Of a stretch of DNA of 64,000 nucleotides, positions 1-8,876 are shown one piece after another. The notes below the pieces were generated by a model that did no database searches, was not told where the DNA came from, and saw nothing but the letters and a program-made list of their open reading frames with translations. Source of the stretch: Acinetobacter puyangensis (lineage in GTDB: Bacteria; Pseudomonadota; Gammaproteobacteria; Pseudomonadales; Moraxellaceae); the NCBI RefSeq assembly GCF_900096995.1, contig NZ_OANT01000003.1:62001-126000 (forward strand). The letters run 5' to 3'. Each line of letters starts with the position of its first letter. Position 1 is the stretch's first letter. The position numbers and the translations under genes are program-made.

Positions 1-655
1 CATGTCCATCACCCAATGTAGAGCTAGTAATACAGCTTAATACTTTGTCTATTTCAGATGGATAGTCGTTAAAATTTCTCTTATCGTTTGGCACTAAATT
101 TAATAGTTCAATAAGAGTTTGATTTACAGCTTCTAAAACTCTTGACTCCCAGTCAAAAAGTACTGCTATTTGTGGGACAGACGAAAAAAAACCTTTAATT
201 TCATTCTTTAAGTTTTCACTAGTATCTGCCTTGATATGGCTATTTTCATCAATATATTGAGTTTTAGAAAGAGGCTTAATAAGTAAAGGCTTACAATATC
301 TCTTTTCAGGATCTAAACGTGTTTCTATATATTGAATTAAATTACTACAATCTTGAGGATTATCTGTCCATAAAATCATAATAAAAGGCCCGTTTTCACT
401 TGAGATAACAGACTCTAAAATTCTTATAATTTCAGCATAGTGGGTATTCTGACCAAGAGAGCTTCTACCTGATAAATTTAAATCTATAAATAAACCTCTC
501 ACGCCTTTGTAATAATCTTGGCATAGATGAGACTCATCTTCCTCATTATATTGAACTCCAATACATGAAGATCCAATAAGTTTAAATGTCTCAATAATAG
601 GCTCTAGGTGTTCTTTTTTATCATCAAGTACTACAAAACGTGGAGGTGTTAACAT
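1..655 (-). CDS. Receiver-domain (response-regulator-like) protein, 3' end cut by window edge
   Basis: The frame runs from an ATG at 655 to the window edge, 218 codons without a stop, so the C-terminus is missing. Reading the minus strand gives a receiver-like fold signature: an acidic pair D11-D12 after a hydrophobic strand (FVVLDD), a putative phospho-acceptor D58 in GLFIDLNLSG, T97 in ILWTDNP, and K127-P128 in LLIKPLS. These are the conserved positions of CheY-type receivers. The segment after residue 130 shows no recognisable DNA-binding output domain. It lies 19 bp after the stop codon of the GHKL/histidine-kinase-like gene in the same direction, so it is probably the phosphotransfer partner in the same operon. 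Its role in the cassette is inference; the protein could also sense without being phosphorylated. Confidence 0.75.
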   Translation of the reverse strand, partial: MLTPPRFVVLDDKKEHLEPIIETFKLIGSSCIGVQYNEEDESHLCQDYYKGVRGLFIDLNLSGRSSLGQNTHYAEIIRILESVISSENGPFIMILWTDNPQDCSNLIQYIETRLDPEKRYCKPLLIKPLSKTQYIDENSHIKADTSENLKNEIKGFFSSVPQIAVLFDWESRVLEAVNQTLIELLNLVPNDKRNFNDYPSEIDKVLSCITSSTLGDGH

Positions 656-674
656 TATCAATTTAACCCAAAAA

Positions 675-2777
675 TTAATCAAAAACTAAAGCCATAGCTG
701 CACCGTCAAACTCATTTGGTACATCATCTTGATCATCAAGAATAACTAGACGTCCTTTATTTACTTCCATAGCTAGATTTACATAATACAATCCAATACC
801 CATACCATTAGGTCTTCTCGTAAAGAAAGGTTTTACTAACTGTTCTTGCTCATCTTGGAAACCTGAGCCATTATCAGCAACAATAATTGCTGTTTTACCA
901 TAAAAGTCTCTACGTACATCTATATAAATCTTTCTTTGACCAATAGTATCTTCAGGCCAACGTGCTTGAAGCCAATATATTGAATTATCAAAGATATTAT
1001 TCAAACAACCAATCAGGATTTTAAATATATATTTTTGTTCAATATCAGGAATATTTTCCTCAAGAAACGGACAAACGAATTGAACCTTATGGGCTCTAAA
1101 TCGAATTGAGGCAATATCTCTTGCACGACGAATCAAGTTTTTCAGACTTGCAGGCTTATTATCACCTTTTCTCAATAAGTCAGAAAAACTATCTAAAATT
1201 TTCACCAGTTGATAGGCTTGATCTTTAATTAAAGTAATATCTTCACTATGTTCAATTGTCTGATATAAAGACCTAACGCCATGTTCGACTTCATGAAAAA
1301 CAATAGCCAATCCCATGTTATTAAAGCCTGAAGTAAGCATTACTTCACGCATTTCGTTATAATTTTTTTCAGTTTTCTCAATTAACGGTTCTAATTCATC
1401 AGTTAAATTATGCTTCTTAGCCAGTTTTCTTAGTTCAGTTAATGGCTTTTCAATTTTCCTCTCTTCAATATTTTTACCAGTTTCAGTTACTTGTCTGATA
1501 CGCTCTTTATCTTTTTGCCGTTCAGTCTCCACAATAGATAACACACTTAATACAATTTGTTGAAATCTTTCATATGTTTCATTTTCTATGAAACCTTCTC
1601 GATTCGTTTTTTCTTTTAGACCAAAGCTATCTTCAACACTTAGATCTAAAGATCCAACAACGATATTTCGACTAATATGCCTACCAGGTACATTGACCCT
1701 CCGCAAATCTAAACCGAGCCAATCATCGCCAGGTTCCCCATAGTTGTATACTCGAATGTTGTCTCTATATACACGAATACCGCCATTTTCATTTAGGAAG
1801 CTTTCGACTAGTTGCTGTTCTCCAAACTTAGAAATGACCTGTTTATCACGATCATAGATAAAAAACTCACCGCTTATATTACCAATTCCACGTAAATCTT
1901 CAGGCTCCACAATAACTTTGGTTTTTTTCAAATCTGATGGTAATAAAAGTTTCTCATTTTCTAATAATTCTTGACGAGGCTCTACTTTGATTCCAGGAAC
2001 GCCAATAAAATTATAATTTAAAGTTAGTAAACCTTTATCAATTGAAAATGAGATATGCCAAGGGGCTCTTTCCTTTAATTTCTCAATATCTGAAACGCCC
2101 TCAGTCCAGTCAGAATGCCCTTTAACCTCAAGTAATGTTTCAAATTTATCACTCCGTTTATCAGTAAAAGGGGTAGATATTGAAGTAATTTGACGTAAAA
2201 GCTTTCTTACATCACCACGAGCCCAGTTCTGTTCTCTCAAGTTACTTATAGTAATTTGAGTACCTGTATTTTCCCCCGTAAAGACTATAGGTGTTCTTGT
2301 AATTACTTCTACACGAGTATCTTCTAGAAAAGGTTTATCAATTAAATCTTGCCAGTTAATGTGAAGAACACATTCATCAGAGTTTTTAGATCTGGTGACT
2401 AACTGGATTTCATTTCCTAATTTATGTACTGCGAATCTACCTAAACCTTTTTCCCCTAAAGGCAGACGACCAGCTTTGGTTCGCTTTTTTTCTTTTTTTT
2501 GCAGTTCCTTGTGATCATGAGCAGGCACAAGCCAAATATTTTTAATAATATCAGCTGACATTCCCTCACCATTGTCTTCGACAATAATTTTGGCATTTGG
2601 CGTATTGACTTCATCTAATGTAATTAAAACAGTATCGGCATCAGCATCATAAGCATTTTTTACAAGCTCGAAAATTGCAAGACGTGAAGAACCAATTAGT
2701 TGATCGCCTAACATTTGCAGTAATCTAGCTCTTGGGCGAAATGCTAAGTCTTCAGAAGTAATATAATTCTCGGTCAT
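675..2777 (-). CDS. Dual GHKL ATPase protein: MutL/MORC-like N-terminus plus histidine-kinase-like C-terminus
   Basis: About 700 residues with two separate GHKL ATP-binding modules. Near the N-terminus: N-box FELVKNAYDADAD (about residues 36-48), G1 box EDNGEGM (67-73), G2 box GEKGLGRFA (108-116), as in Hsp90/MutL/MORC ATPases. A middle region of about 300 residues, ending in a helical charged stretch, leads to an H-box-like FHEVEHG (H495, H499), then a histidine-kinase ATPase: N-box NNIFDNSIYW (about 593-602), G1 VADNGSGF (634-641), F-box PFF and G2 NGMGIGLYYV (657-666). The ATG at 2777 is preferred over an upstream in-frame TTG because it has an AAGGG seven bases upstream and overlaps the methyltransferase stop codon as TAATG, which suggests translational coupling. 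It is probably the sensor or ATPase core of the cassette; autophosphorylation is inferred. Confidence 0.85.
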   Translation of the reverse strand: MTENYITSEDLAFRPRARLLQMLGDQLIGSSRLAIFELVKNAYDADADTVLITLDEVNTPNAKIIVEDNGEGMSADIIKNIWLVPAHDHKELQKKEKKRTKAGRLPLGEKGLGRFAVHKLGNEIQLVTRSKNSDECVLHINWQDLIDKPFLEDTRVEVITRTPIVFTGENTGTQITISNLREQNWARGDVRKLLRQITSISTPFTDKRSDKFETLLEVKGHSDWTEGVSDIEKLKERAPWHISFSIDKGLLTLNYNFIGVPGIKVEPRQELLENEKLLLPSDLKKTKVIVEPEDLRGIGNISGEFFIYDRDKQVISKFGEQQLVESFLNENGGIRVYRDNIRVYNYGEPGDDWLGLDLRRVNVPGRHISRNIVVGSLDLSVEDSFGLKEKTNREGFIENETYERFQQIVLSVLSIVETERQKDKERIRQVTETGKNIEERKIEKPLTELRKLAKKHNLTDELEPLIEKTEKNYNEMREVMLTSGFNNMGLAIVFHEVEHGVRSLYQTIEHSEDITLIKDQAYQLVKILDSFSDLLRKGDNKPASLKNLIRRARDIASIRFRAHKVQFVCPFLEENIPDIEQKYIFKILIGCLNNIFDNSIYWLQARWPEDTIGQRKIYIDVRRDFYGKTAIIVADNGSGFQDEQEQLVKPFFTRRPNGMGIGLYYVNLAMEVNKGRLVILDDQDDVPNEFDGAAMALVFD

Positions 2778-4033
2778 TACCAATCCCTTAATAGTTGTTC
2801 TGCAATTTTTTGTGCGAGTAAAACGGGTACAGCATTACCAATTTGTTTAAAAGCACTTGTACGTGCTGGTTTTCCTGAAACATTCTCAAAATAGTAATCA
2901 TCAGGAAAACTTTGTATTCTTGCTACCTCTCTAGGAGTTAATGAACGGTTTTGCTCGATATCTGGATGAATATAGTGATGTCCATCCTTTGAGATATGAG
3001 CAACAACAGTATGGCAGGCAGCTAGGTCGCCAGCAACAACTTTAAAGCGATCAACAAATGAATTTCTACCTTTATGACTTTTTAGATGCTCAGGTAAGTC
3101 ATCATAATGTAATCGTCTTTTCTGATTATTCCATAAATTGACAGCAAATTTATAAATTTCTAAATCTTGCTCAGAGTGAGGACGTGCTTCATGCCAAGTT
3201 AAAGGTAGAGTGGTAAATATTTGAGCTTGCTTCAGCCATTGTGACGGCTTAGCGATTAGTTCTAATGGAGAGGCTTTACCACCACCAGCATTTATTTTAG
3301 GAAGATCTTTGAGTAAATCCCATACGTTAACTTCAGGTACCCACTTTTCTATTTCAGGATAAAAGGACTTTTTACCACGATATCTTCGTTTACCCACTAA
3401 AATGATTCGTTTACGATTTTGAAGAACACCATATTCATTGGCAGATAACACTCGATATTCAATTGAATAACCGATTTCGATAAATAAACTTTTCATTTTG
3501 TCGAAATAAAGTTCACCTTCGGGGCTTTTTGCGGTTAAAAGACCTAATACATTTTCAAAAACAAAATATTTAGGCTTATATCTTTTTAAAAATTCAGCGT
3601 AGTATTTATATAAATGGTTCCTTGGGTCATCAATCATATTTCCACGAGCACGCCCTATCAATGAATATGCCTGACAAGGAGGCCCTCCAATGATCAAATC
3701 TAATTTGGACTGACCAAGTTCTTGATCAATTTTTTGAAAAATTTTATCTAGGGTGTCTGGACCAATAATTTCGTTGATAACAGAGTCGATTTCACTTATT
3801 GGAACAGCACTATACAGCTCATTTCGAGTAATCTCATTTTTTAAATATTTTGAGTATAAATCTATCGAATTATTGTTTTTTAACCAATGAAAAGCTTGGC
3901 GTGTTTTAAGTGTAAAGCATGCTGAAGCATCTGCTTCAACGTGGGCAATTGGTTTGAACCCAGCACGAATAAACCCCTCTGACAAGCCGCCAGCACCAGC
4001 GAATAAATCAAGAAATTTTAAAGTGCTAGACAT
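2777..4033 (-). CDS. DNA (cytosine-5) methyltransferase
   Basis: This 418-residue protein transfers a methyl group from S-adenosylmethionine to C5 of cytosine in DNA. Seen: motif I DLFAGAGGLSEGF (residues 9-21), motif IV GGPPCQAYS with catalytic C120, motif VI ENV (160-162), and the C-terminal motif X region with GNAVPVLLAQ. The stretch between about 215 and 340 would be the target-recognition domain; its specificity cannot be read from sequence. No restriction endonuclease or Vsr nuclease lies beside it within the window. Its stop codon overlaps the start of the GHKL gene (TAATG), so the two are probably made together. It is the first cargo gene after tnsE, 61 bp away, with its own candidate promoter in that gap. 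Confidence 0.93.
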   Translation of the reverse strand: MSSTLKFLDLFAGAGGLSEGFIRAGFKPIAHVEADASACFTLKTRQAFHWLKNNNSIDLYSKYLKNEITRNELYSAVPISEIDSVINEIIGPDTLDKIFQKIDQELGQSKLDLIIGGPPCQAYSLIGRARGNMIDDPRNHLYKYYAEFLKRYKPKYFVFENVLGLLTAKSPEGELYFDKMKSLFIEIGYSIEYRVLSANEYGVLQNRKRIILVGKRRYRGKKSFYPEIEKWVPEVNVWDLLKDLPKINAGGGKASPLELIAKPSQWLKQAQIFTTLPLTWHEARPHSEQDLEIYKFAVNLWNNQKRRLHYDDLPEHLKSHKGRNSFVDRFKVVAGDLAACHTVVAHISKDGHHYIHPDIEQNRSLTPREVARIQSFPDDYYFENVSGKPARTSAFKQIGNAVPVLLAQKIAEQLLRDW

Positions 4034-4062
4034 AATGCATCAATAGAAAATAAATAAGTGCC

Positions 4063-4091
4063 AGGATACCAGGAAATTCTGGATTTGGCAA
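4063..4091 (-). promoter_or_regulatory. Candidate promoter of the methyltransferase cassette, overlapping two CCWGG sites
   Basis: On the minus strand, TTGCCA (4091-4086), a 17-base spacer and TATCCT (4068-4063) fit a sigma-70 promoter moderately well (5/6 and 4/6 matches). The -10 is flanked and overlapped by two CCTGG pentamers (plus-strand CCAGG at 4061-4065 and 4069-4073). The start codon at 4033 would then have a leader of roughly 20-25 bases. No strong Shine-Dalgarno is visible before that ATG. The promoter call is inference from spacing and consensus only. Confidence 0.45.
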
Positions 4092-4094
4092 AAA

Positions 4095-5699
4095 TTAACT
4101 AACTTCATTTGTCAATATGAATTCTAATCGTCTCATCCATCCTTTTAATTCTTGTTCGGATATTTCCTGTTTTTTTGTATTCATCCGAGGATGATTAAGC
4201 GTACTATTTTTATAACAAATATTTTTAAAGATGCCTTTCGGCCAACGTAAACATTGAGTGACGACAAGCTCAAGTACTTTGGCTCGATCAGTAGTATTCC
4301 ATTGACTGATATCTTTAAGCGATAAAACTCGAGTTGAAAGCGGTTTTTTATTATCAGATGTATCTACCTCTAAGATCACAATATCTTGCTGATTCAATCG
4401 AAAGCTAACTTCTGCGACACATCTAGGATTACCATCAGTTTTTATATGTTTGGAATGCCCCTGAATATTAGGCAGTTTATGGAGTTGAAATCTGAAATTT
4501 TTTACAATATTTTCTTTGCAAAACAAATCAATCATTTGTTGGAATGCAGAGAATCGATCAAGATACAAATGAAGGTCTTCTGTTTCATCTTCAACACCAT
4601 TAAATTCAGCAGAGGGGATAGTACCTTCAGAAATAGGCTCATTCGTGCTAACTTCAGATGGTGTATTGGTAGATGGTAGCTCTGGATCCTTTGTACCTTG
4701 ATTTCTATGCCTAGATTTTTTAGAAGATTTACGTGTTTCAATTGCTTCTAGAAAGTCGAAGTGTGTAGTAACAACATCAATTATTTGTACATCATCACTA
4801 TTACCTTCCTCATCATCATTAATGGTGGGTGCTTTTCCATCATTTTTAGTTCCTGATGAATTTTCACCTTTACCACCTGACTTAGACTCTATGAATTTAT
4901 CGCTATAAAACGCCACCTCTTTGGAAATATTGCTTGAAATATTCTGAAAACCTGAAATCTCATTTACGAAAAACTCGGAAGTTTCAGCTTTATAATAGCC
5001 ATATACATCAAAGATTACTCCACTGAGTTGAGGTGGATTAAAACAAAAGCTCCATATTCGGTATTGGTCAAAGTCATAGCCATATTTCGTACAAAATTGA
5101 CTAATACTTTCAAAAGATTGTCGAATATCAGAATCAAGAAGAATCCAAGATAAGATCCGTCGTATGCCTGCATCGTTGAAATGAGAAGTTGGATATGAGC
5201 AAACTGGCAAAATATTGATGAGGTAGTGATCTGGGTTTGAAACAATATCAAAATCAATACTTAGACTATTTTCTAAAACTGCTGATCTTGCAAGATATGG
5301 AGTATAGAAAAAGAGTGATCTAGCAAGTTCAAATTGTGGAAGCCGAACTTTGATTATTGGCTGCTCAAACTGATCGATTCTAATAGCATCAAATAAGAAA
5401 TGGTGTTCTAAAAATTTTCCTTTTGCTAAGTCTGAATTGTAGGTAGAGGACACCCAATCTTGAGTTGAGGTAATTTTAAACCGTAAATGATAGCTTTTGG
5501 GATACTCTTGGGTAGGGTTGATGTGGCTGTTTTTTCTTAATAATCTTGCATTGGAAAAATTAGTGTAAGTCATTTCGGTTGCTTTACTTTCATTTTCCAA
5601 ACCCAAATTAATTGCCCAATTGGTGGCATTGTGCTTTTTGAATAAAGTACCAATCTTTTTTATTTTCATATCCTTAGCTATGTGACTTATCTTAGCCAT
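4095..5699 (-). CDS. tnsE: TnsE, Tn7-type alternative target selector
   Basis: In Tn7, TnsE directs TnsABC to conjugating or replicating DNA by binding the processivity clamp and 3'-recessed ends. This 534-residue protein is in the fifth tns position, overlaps the end of tnsD by eight bases, and matches the usual TnsE length (about 538). The middle third (about residues 270-370) is a low-complexity Ser/Asp/Glu/Thr-rich linker separating N- and C-terminal domains; the C-terminal 160 residues carry the more ordered, Lys/Arg-bearing sequence expected of the DNA-binding domain. I assign it by position, length and overall resemblance, since TnsE has no short catalytic motif. Its presence suggests the element can use mobile plasmids as well as attTn7. 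Confidence 0.88.
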   Translation of the reverse strand: MAKISHIAKDMKIKKIGTLFKKHNATNWAINLGLENESKATEMTYTNFSNARLLRKNSHINPTQEYPKSYHLRFKITSTQDWVSSTYNSDLAKGKFLEHHFLFDAIRIDQFEQPIIKVRLPQFELARSLFFYTPYLARSAVLENSLSIDFDIVSNPDHYLINILPVCSYPTSHFNDAGIRRILSWILLDSDIRQSFESISQFCTKYGYDFDQYRIWSFCFNPPQLSGVIFDVYGYYKAETSEFFVNEISGFQNISSNISKEVAFYSDKFIESKSGGKGENSSGTKNDGKAPTINDDEEGNSDDVQIIDVVTTHFDFLEAIETRKSSKKSRHRNQGTKDPELPSTNTPSEVSTNEPISEGTIPSAEFNGVEDETEDLHLYLDRFSAFQQMIDLFCKENIVKNFRFQLHKLPNIQGHSKHIKTDGNPRCVAEVSFRLNQQDIVILEVDTSDNKKPLSTRVLSLKDISQWNTTDRAKVLELVVTQCLRWPKGIFKNICYKNSTLNHPRMNTKKQEISEQELKGWMRRLEFILTNEVS

Positions 5700-7215
5700 A
5701 ATTTATCCCTCTAATTTGATTTAGGAATTTAAGCGTTTCATCCGTTAATCTTTCTTCACTTAATCCAGATTTTCGTAATATTTGCCAATCAGCTGGATAT
5801 AGATTAAGTATCTGAAACTGGATGAGCGTTCGAGTAATTCTTCTGATTTGATAGCTGCTAATATCTTCTGAATAAACATTCAAAAATTTATTCGTTAGAG
5901 TAAGTTGGTGTAGGTTTTTTTCTACAGTGGAGTATAGCGGTAGTTGCCTTAAATACCAATTTCTAGATTGCCTAGGTAAATTTAGGTTATTTTCTGACTT
6001 ATAGAATATCTTGAAAAGTTGTTTTACCAGTTGCCAATCTCGCAAAGACCAATTGACTTTTTTCTGCCTTGATTTGGGTAAAACTTGAAATTGTCTATTT
6101 TGATTAAGCAACCAAGTCTTATCATTACGATAAAGCCATGCGTACAAAGCAGCATTTTTGATTCTAGATGGTTTTATGCCATATTTTCGGATCAATGATA
6201 CCCATTCATCACGTTTTGCTGTGAGTGTCGATATATCTTTATACTCCGTTCCTTGAGTGTGTGTATCAGTATTGGAAGGATTAGATGGAATCTGATGGAT
6301 TTCGCTCAGAATGGCTTTCCATGTCCAGCCTTTAGGGCAGCACGCCTCTAATGCAATAATATGTTCAAGATAACTGAATGACTTACGGTGTTTTCTAAAA
6401 ATGGCTCTGAGCCAGCTTGTTTCAGCATGAAGTTTATCAAGATGATGTTGCCGTAACCAATTTAAATCCCATGTTTTTATAATTGAAGCAAAAATTTTGG
6501 TGTGATCAATGTGTTTAGTACCTTTACAGAACCCTAACCGTCTTGCAATACGATGGTAAAATTGGCTCCATTGATGGAATGTTGGTGATGATGTTGGAGG
6601 AAGCTGTAACAGCTCATCAACATGCCTATAAACAATTTTATCTAATTCATGAGCGGGTTCAGTTGGTTGGCTTCGGTTAATGATGTTATTTGCAGCGATA
6701 AATTGATGTCGTCCATTCAAATGAGGTGCTAATACAAACTCTGATAGTTTAACTTTGTGCTTCGTACAGCAATTTGCTCCTTGAATTTGCCAAAGTCTTG
6801 ACCAAAAAAACTCTCCATATTGGCAGTATTGGTCTTCTAAGCAATGACTACAATATCGATGCATTGTTATCTGCTTAACTTTGGATGCTGCAATCCCTAA
6901 TGCTAAGTGAATAGAACCTTTTGATTGATTTTCCATCCACTGAAGGCAACGTAAACGTGTGTTTTCGGGAGAAAATAGAGCGTATATTGGAAAAAGCGTA
7001 TGCTCGTAAACAAGATTTTCAAGTGTATAGTTCGGTGGTAAATGTCTTAAAATGCATGAAAGATGGTTAGGTAAGTCAATCGTGGCAATGACCTTACGAT
7101 TAGTAAATATTTCATCGAGTAATTGCTTAGGACTTGTAATAGCATGGTGAATTCCAGCTCTTGCTATCGTGCTGTAAATTAACTCATTAGGATATGGTGT
7201 AGGAAAATTCAACAT
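5692..7215 (-). CDS. tnsD: TnsD (TniQ family), attTn7 target selector
   Basis: TnsD binds the 3' end of glmS and recruits TnsC, giving insertion just past the gene. This copy has 507 residues (canonical TnsD is 508). An N-terminal TniQ domain holds a zinc-finger pattern C122-x2-C125 followed by C149/C150 and H153, matching the CCCH site of the family. The remainder is helical and basic, consistent with the DNA-binding region. The gene begins 13 bp after the tnsC stop and overlaps tnsE. The element's location immediately downstream of glmS in this window is direct evidence that this selector, or a close relative, worked here. Confidence 0.95.
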   Translation of the reverse strand: MLNFPTPYPNELIYSTIARAGIHHAITSPKQLLDEIFTNRKVIATIDLPNHLSCILRHLPPNYTLENLVYEHTLFPIYALFSPENTRLRCLQWMENQSKGSIHLALGIAASKVKQITMHRYCSHCLEDQYCQYGEFFWSRLWQIQGANCCTKHKVKLSEFVLAPHLNGRHQFIAANNIINRSQPTEPAHELDKIVYRHVDELLQLPPTSSPTFHQWSQFYHRIARRLGFCKGTKHIDHTKIFASIIKTWDLNWLRQHHLDKLHAETSWLRAIFRKHRKSFSYLEHIIALEACCPKGWTWKAILSEIHQIPSNPSNTDTHTQGTEYKDISTLTAKRDEWVSLIRKYGIKPSRIKNAALYAWLYRNDKTWLLNQNRQFQVLPKSRQKKVNWSLRDWQLVKQLFKIFYKSENNLNLPRQSRNWYLRQLPLYSTVEKNLHQLTLTNKFLNVYSEDISSYQIRRITRTLIQFQILNLYPADWQILRKSGLSEERLTDETLKFLNQIRGINYG

Positions 7216-7228
7216 GCCAATTCCACTA

Positions 7229-8875
7229 TTACATTGATTGTACCCAAGTTTGGGTATTGAAAATTAAATCGCTTGATTGAAGAACATCATAAAAATCTTG
7301 GGATTTTTGCTTTTGAGAAAACTTAAACCTCAAGTCATCTGATGGCAAGGTCATCCATTCACTTTGCTTTAATCTTTTGCGATTTGTCGGTACAGGCTGA
7401 CTATTTTTATCAAGTTCTGACTCAATGAGCCAATTAGAAACGATAGGCATGAGTTCTTGCATCTTTAGCTGAGGAAAATCAGTAAAGGCTTTTTTGATAA
7501 CAGGCACAACCTTAGATTCTGGATATCCAGTGGCAATCAGTAGGTTATGTAATCTTTGGGCTTGAGCATTGCCATTGTATTGTTCAACTTTTTCTTGGTC
7601 TTCCTCTATTCTTCTTTGAAGCAAGAGTAAGGTTTTGTCTACATATGGAATTGTTAAGTCGGAATAGAGTGCAATCCGATTTGGATCTCCAGATTTGAGA
7701 GCCTCTATCATTGGATGAACGAATTTGAGCTCATCCTCATAGACCTGTTTAAGCAAACGAGGAGTAATTCTTTCTAGCCCTGTCATGATCGCTCGGCATT
7801 GAGCCAAAACAAAAAGTTTGACGACAATATCCAGTACTCCTTGTGAAAGTTCATACCAACAGTCTCGAATTTCATCACTGAGTTGTTCTTTGTTGGTTAG
7901 CCATTGGTACTTCCAAAGTGCATTGGTAAAGGCTACCCATTCTGTTCTAGTCGTACTATTTGATGATAAGACACTGTTCTTCATAGGTTCCCATATAACA
8001 GCCCCGAATCCAGCTCCACGCCGAGCTGAACGCAGATCACCATCAAAGATAAATTTAGCTTTAGGTGTGCCCACCATAACCACAGGCAAGCCTACCACAT
8101 TGATCAAGGTAACAAAGAAATTCAGCATTTTTTCAGCACCACCTGAATTTTTAACACTCAGATGTTGGATTTCATCAATGACGAGTACACCAATAGCATA
8201 GGTATTGGTAATTTGACGCATATAGTTTAGTAAAGCTTCGATTCCTAATCTTTTTAAAGCTACTTTTCTTTCAAAATCTGTTCCTAATGCAACATCAATT
8301 GCTTTGAAAAAGTGTAAACATAAATTTTTCAATGAACCATCATGAGGGCAGTCTATTTTGAGATAAATCAGCTGTGTAAAATTATATTTTTCATGGTAAA
8401 TCACTTGAGGGTAAAGGTTCAGAATGCGCTGTAGCGTTGTACTTTTACCACTACCAGAACACCCGATGAGGGAGTAGCTTAAAGCTGTCGATTTTGGGGC
8501 ATCAAAGCGAAAGGCATTAATGTCACCCGACATGATGCGTTCATAGCCGTTTTGCAAGTGTTGATGTAATTTCCCATCAGCAATATTGCGCCCTACATAG
8601 CCTTGACGAATTAATATGGCTATTTTTGACTCTAATGAAATATGCCGAGTAATTGGTTGAAAAAATTGATGAAGAAGTTGTGACGTAAGATGAATTCTTT
8701 CGTTCTTAGATCTAAGAATATCTTGTGGGTTATAGTCCACCTTACCAATCAGATTTGCTTTGATAGCTGAAATTTCTTGTATGATTGGTGGCAATGCTTC
8801 AATAAATGGATTACCTGTATATTCACCAAAACTAGGTGTGTAATGTGCTTTAATAAAGTTTAATGGCAAACTCAT
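7229..8875 (-). CDS. tnsC: TnsC, AAA+ ATPase regulator of transposition
   Basis: TnsC assembles on target DNA with TnsD or TnsE and activates the TnsAB transposase. Seen: Walker A GCSGSGKST (about residues 138-146 from the chosen start) and Walker B GVLVIDE (229-235), followed by a sensor-like segment VVMVGTPKA. Length is 548 residues, near the canonical 555. I chose ATG at 8875 (MSLPLNF) because it follows the tnsB stop by one base and has GAGG nine bases upstream; upstream in-frame ATG (8884) and TTG (8893) starts are possible but lie within tnsB. The gene is tightly packed between tnsB and tnsD, so all are expected to be one transcript. Confidence 0.95.
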   Translation of the reverse strand: MSLPLNFIKAHYTPSFGEYTGNPFIEALPPIIQEISAIKANLIGKVDYNPQDILRSKNERIHLTSQLLHQFFQPITRHISLESKIAILIRQGYVGRNIADGKLHQHLQNGYERIMSGDINAFRFDAPKSTALSYSLIGCSGSGKSTTLQRILNLYPQVIYHEKYNFTQLIYLKIDCPHDGSLKNLCLHFFKAIDVALGTDFERKVALKRLGIEALLNYMRQITNTYAIGVLVIDEIQHLSVKNSGGAEKMLNFFVTLINVVGLPVVMVGTPKAKFIFDGDLRSARRGAGFGAVIWEPMKNSVLSSNSTTRTEWVAFTNALWKYQWLTNKEQLSDEIRDCWYELSQGVLDIVVKLFVLAQCRAIMTGLERITPRLLKQVYEDELKFVHPMIEALKSGDPNRIALYSDLTIPYVDKTLLLLQRRIEEDQEKVEQYNGNAQAQRLHNLLIATGYPESKVVPVIKKAFTDFPQLKMQELMPIVSNWLIESELDKNSQPVPTNRKRLKQSEWMTLPSDDLRFKFSQKQKSQDFYDVLQSSDLIFNTQTWVQSM

Positions 8876-8876
8876 T

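Noticed and set aside
1..4094. Restriction endonuclease or Vsr partner for the methyltransferase
   Set aside because: None of the visible cargo genes has a nuclease motif; any such partner must lie beyond the left edge.
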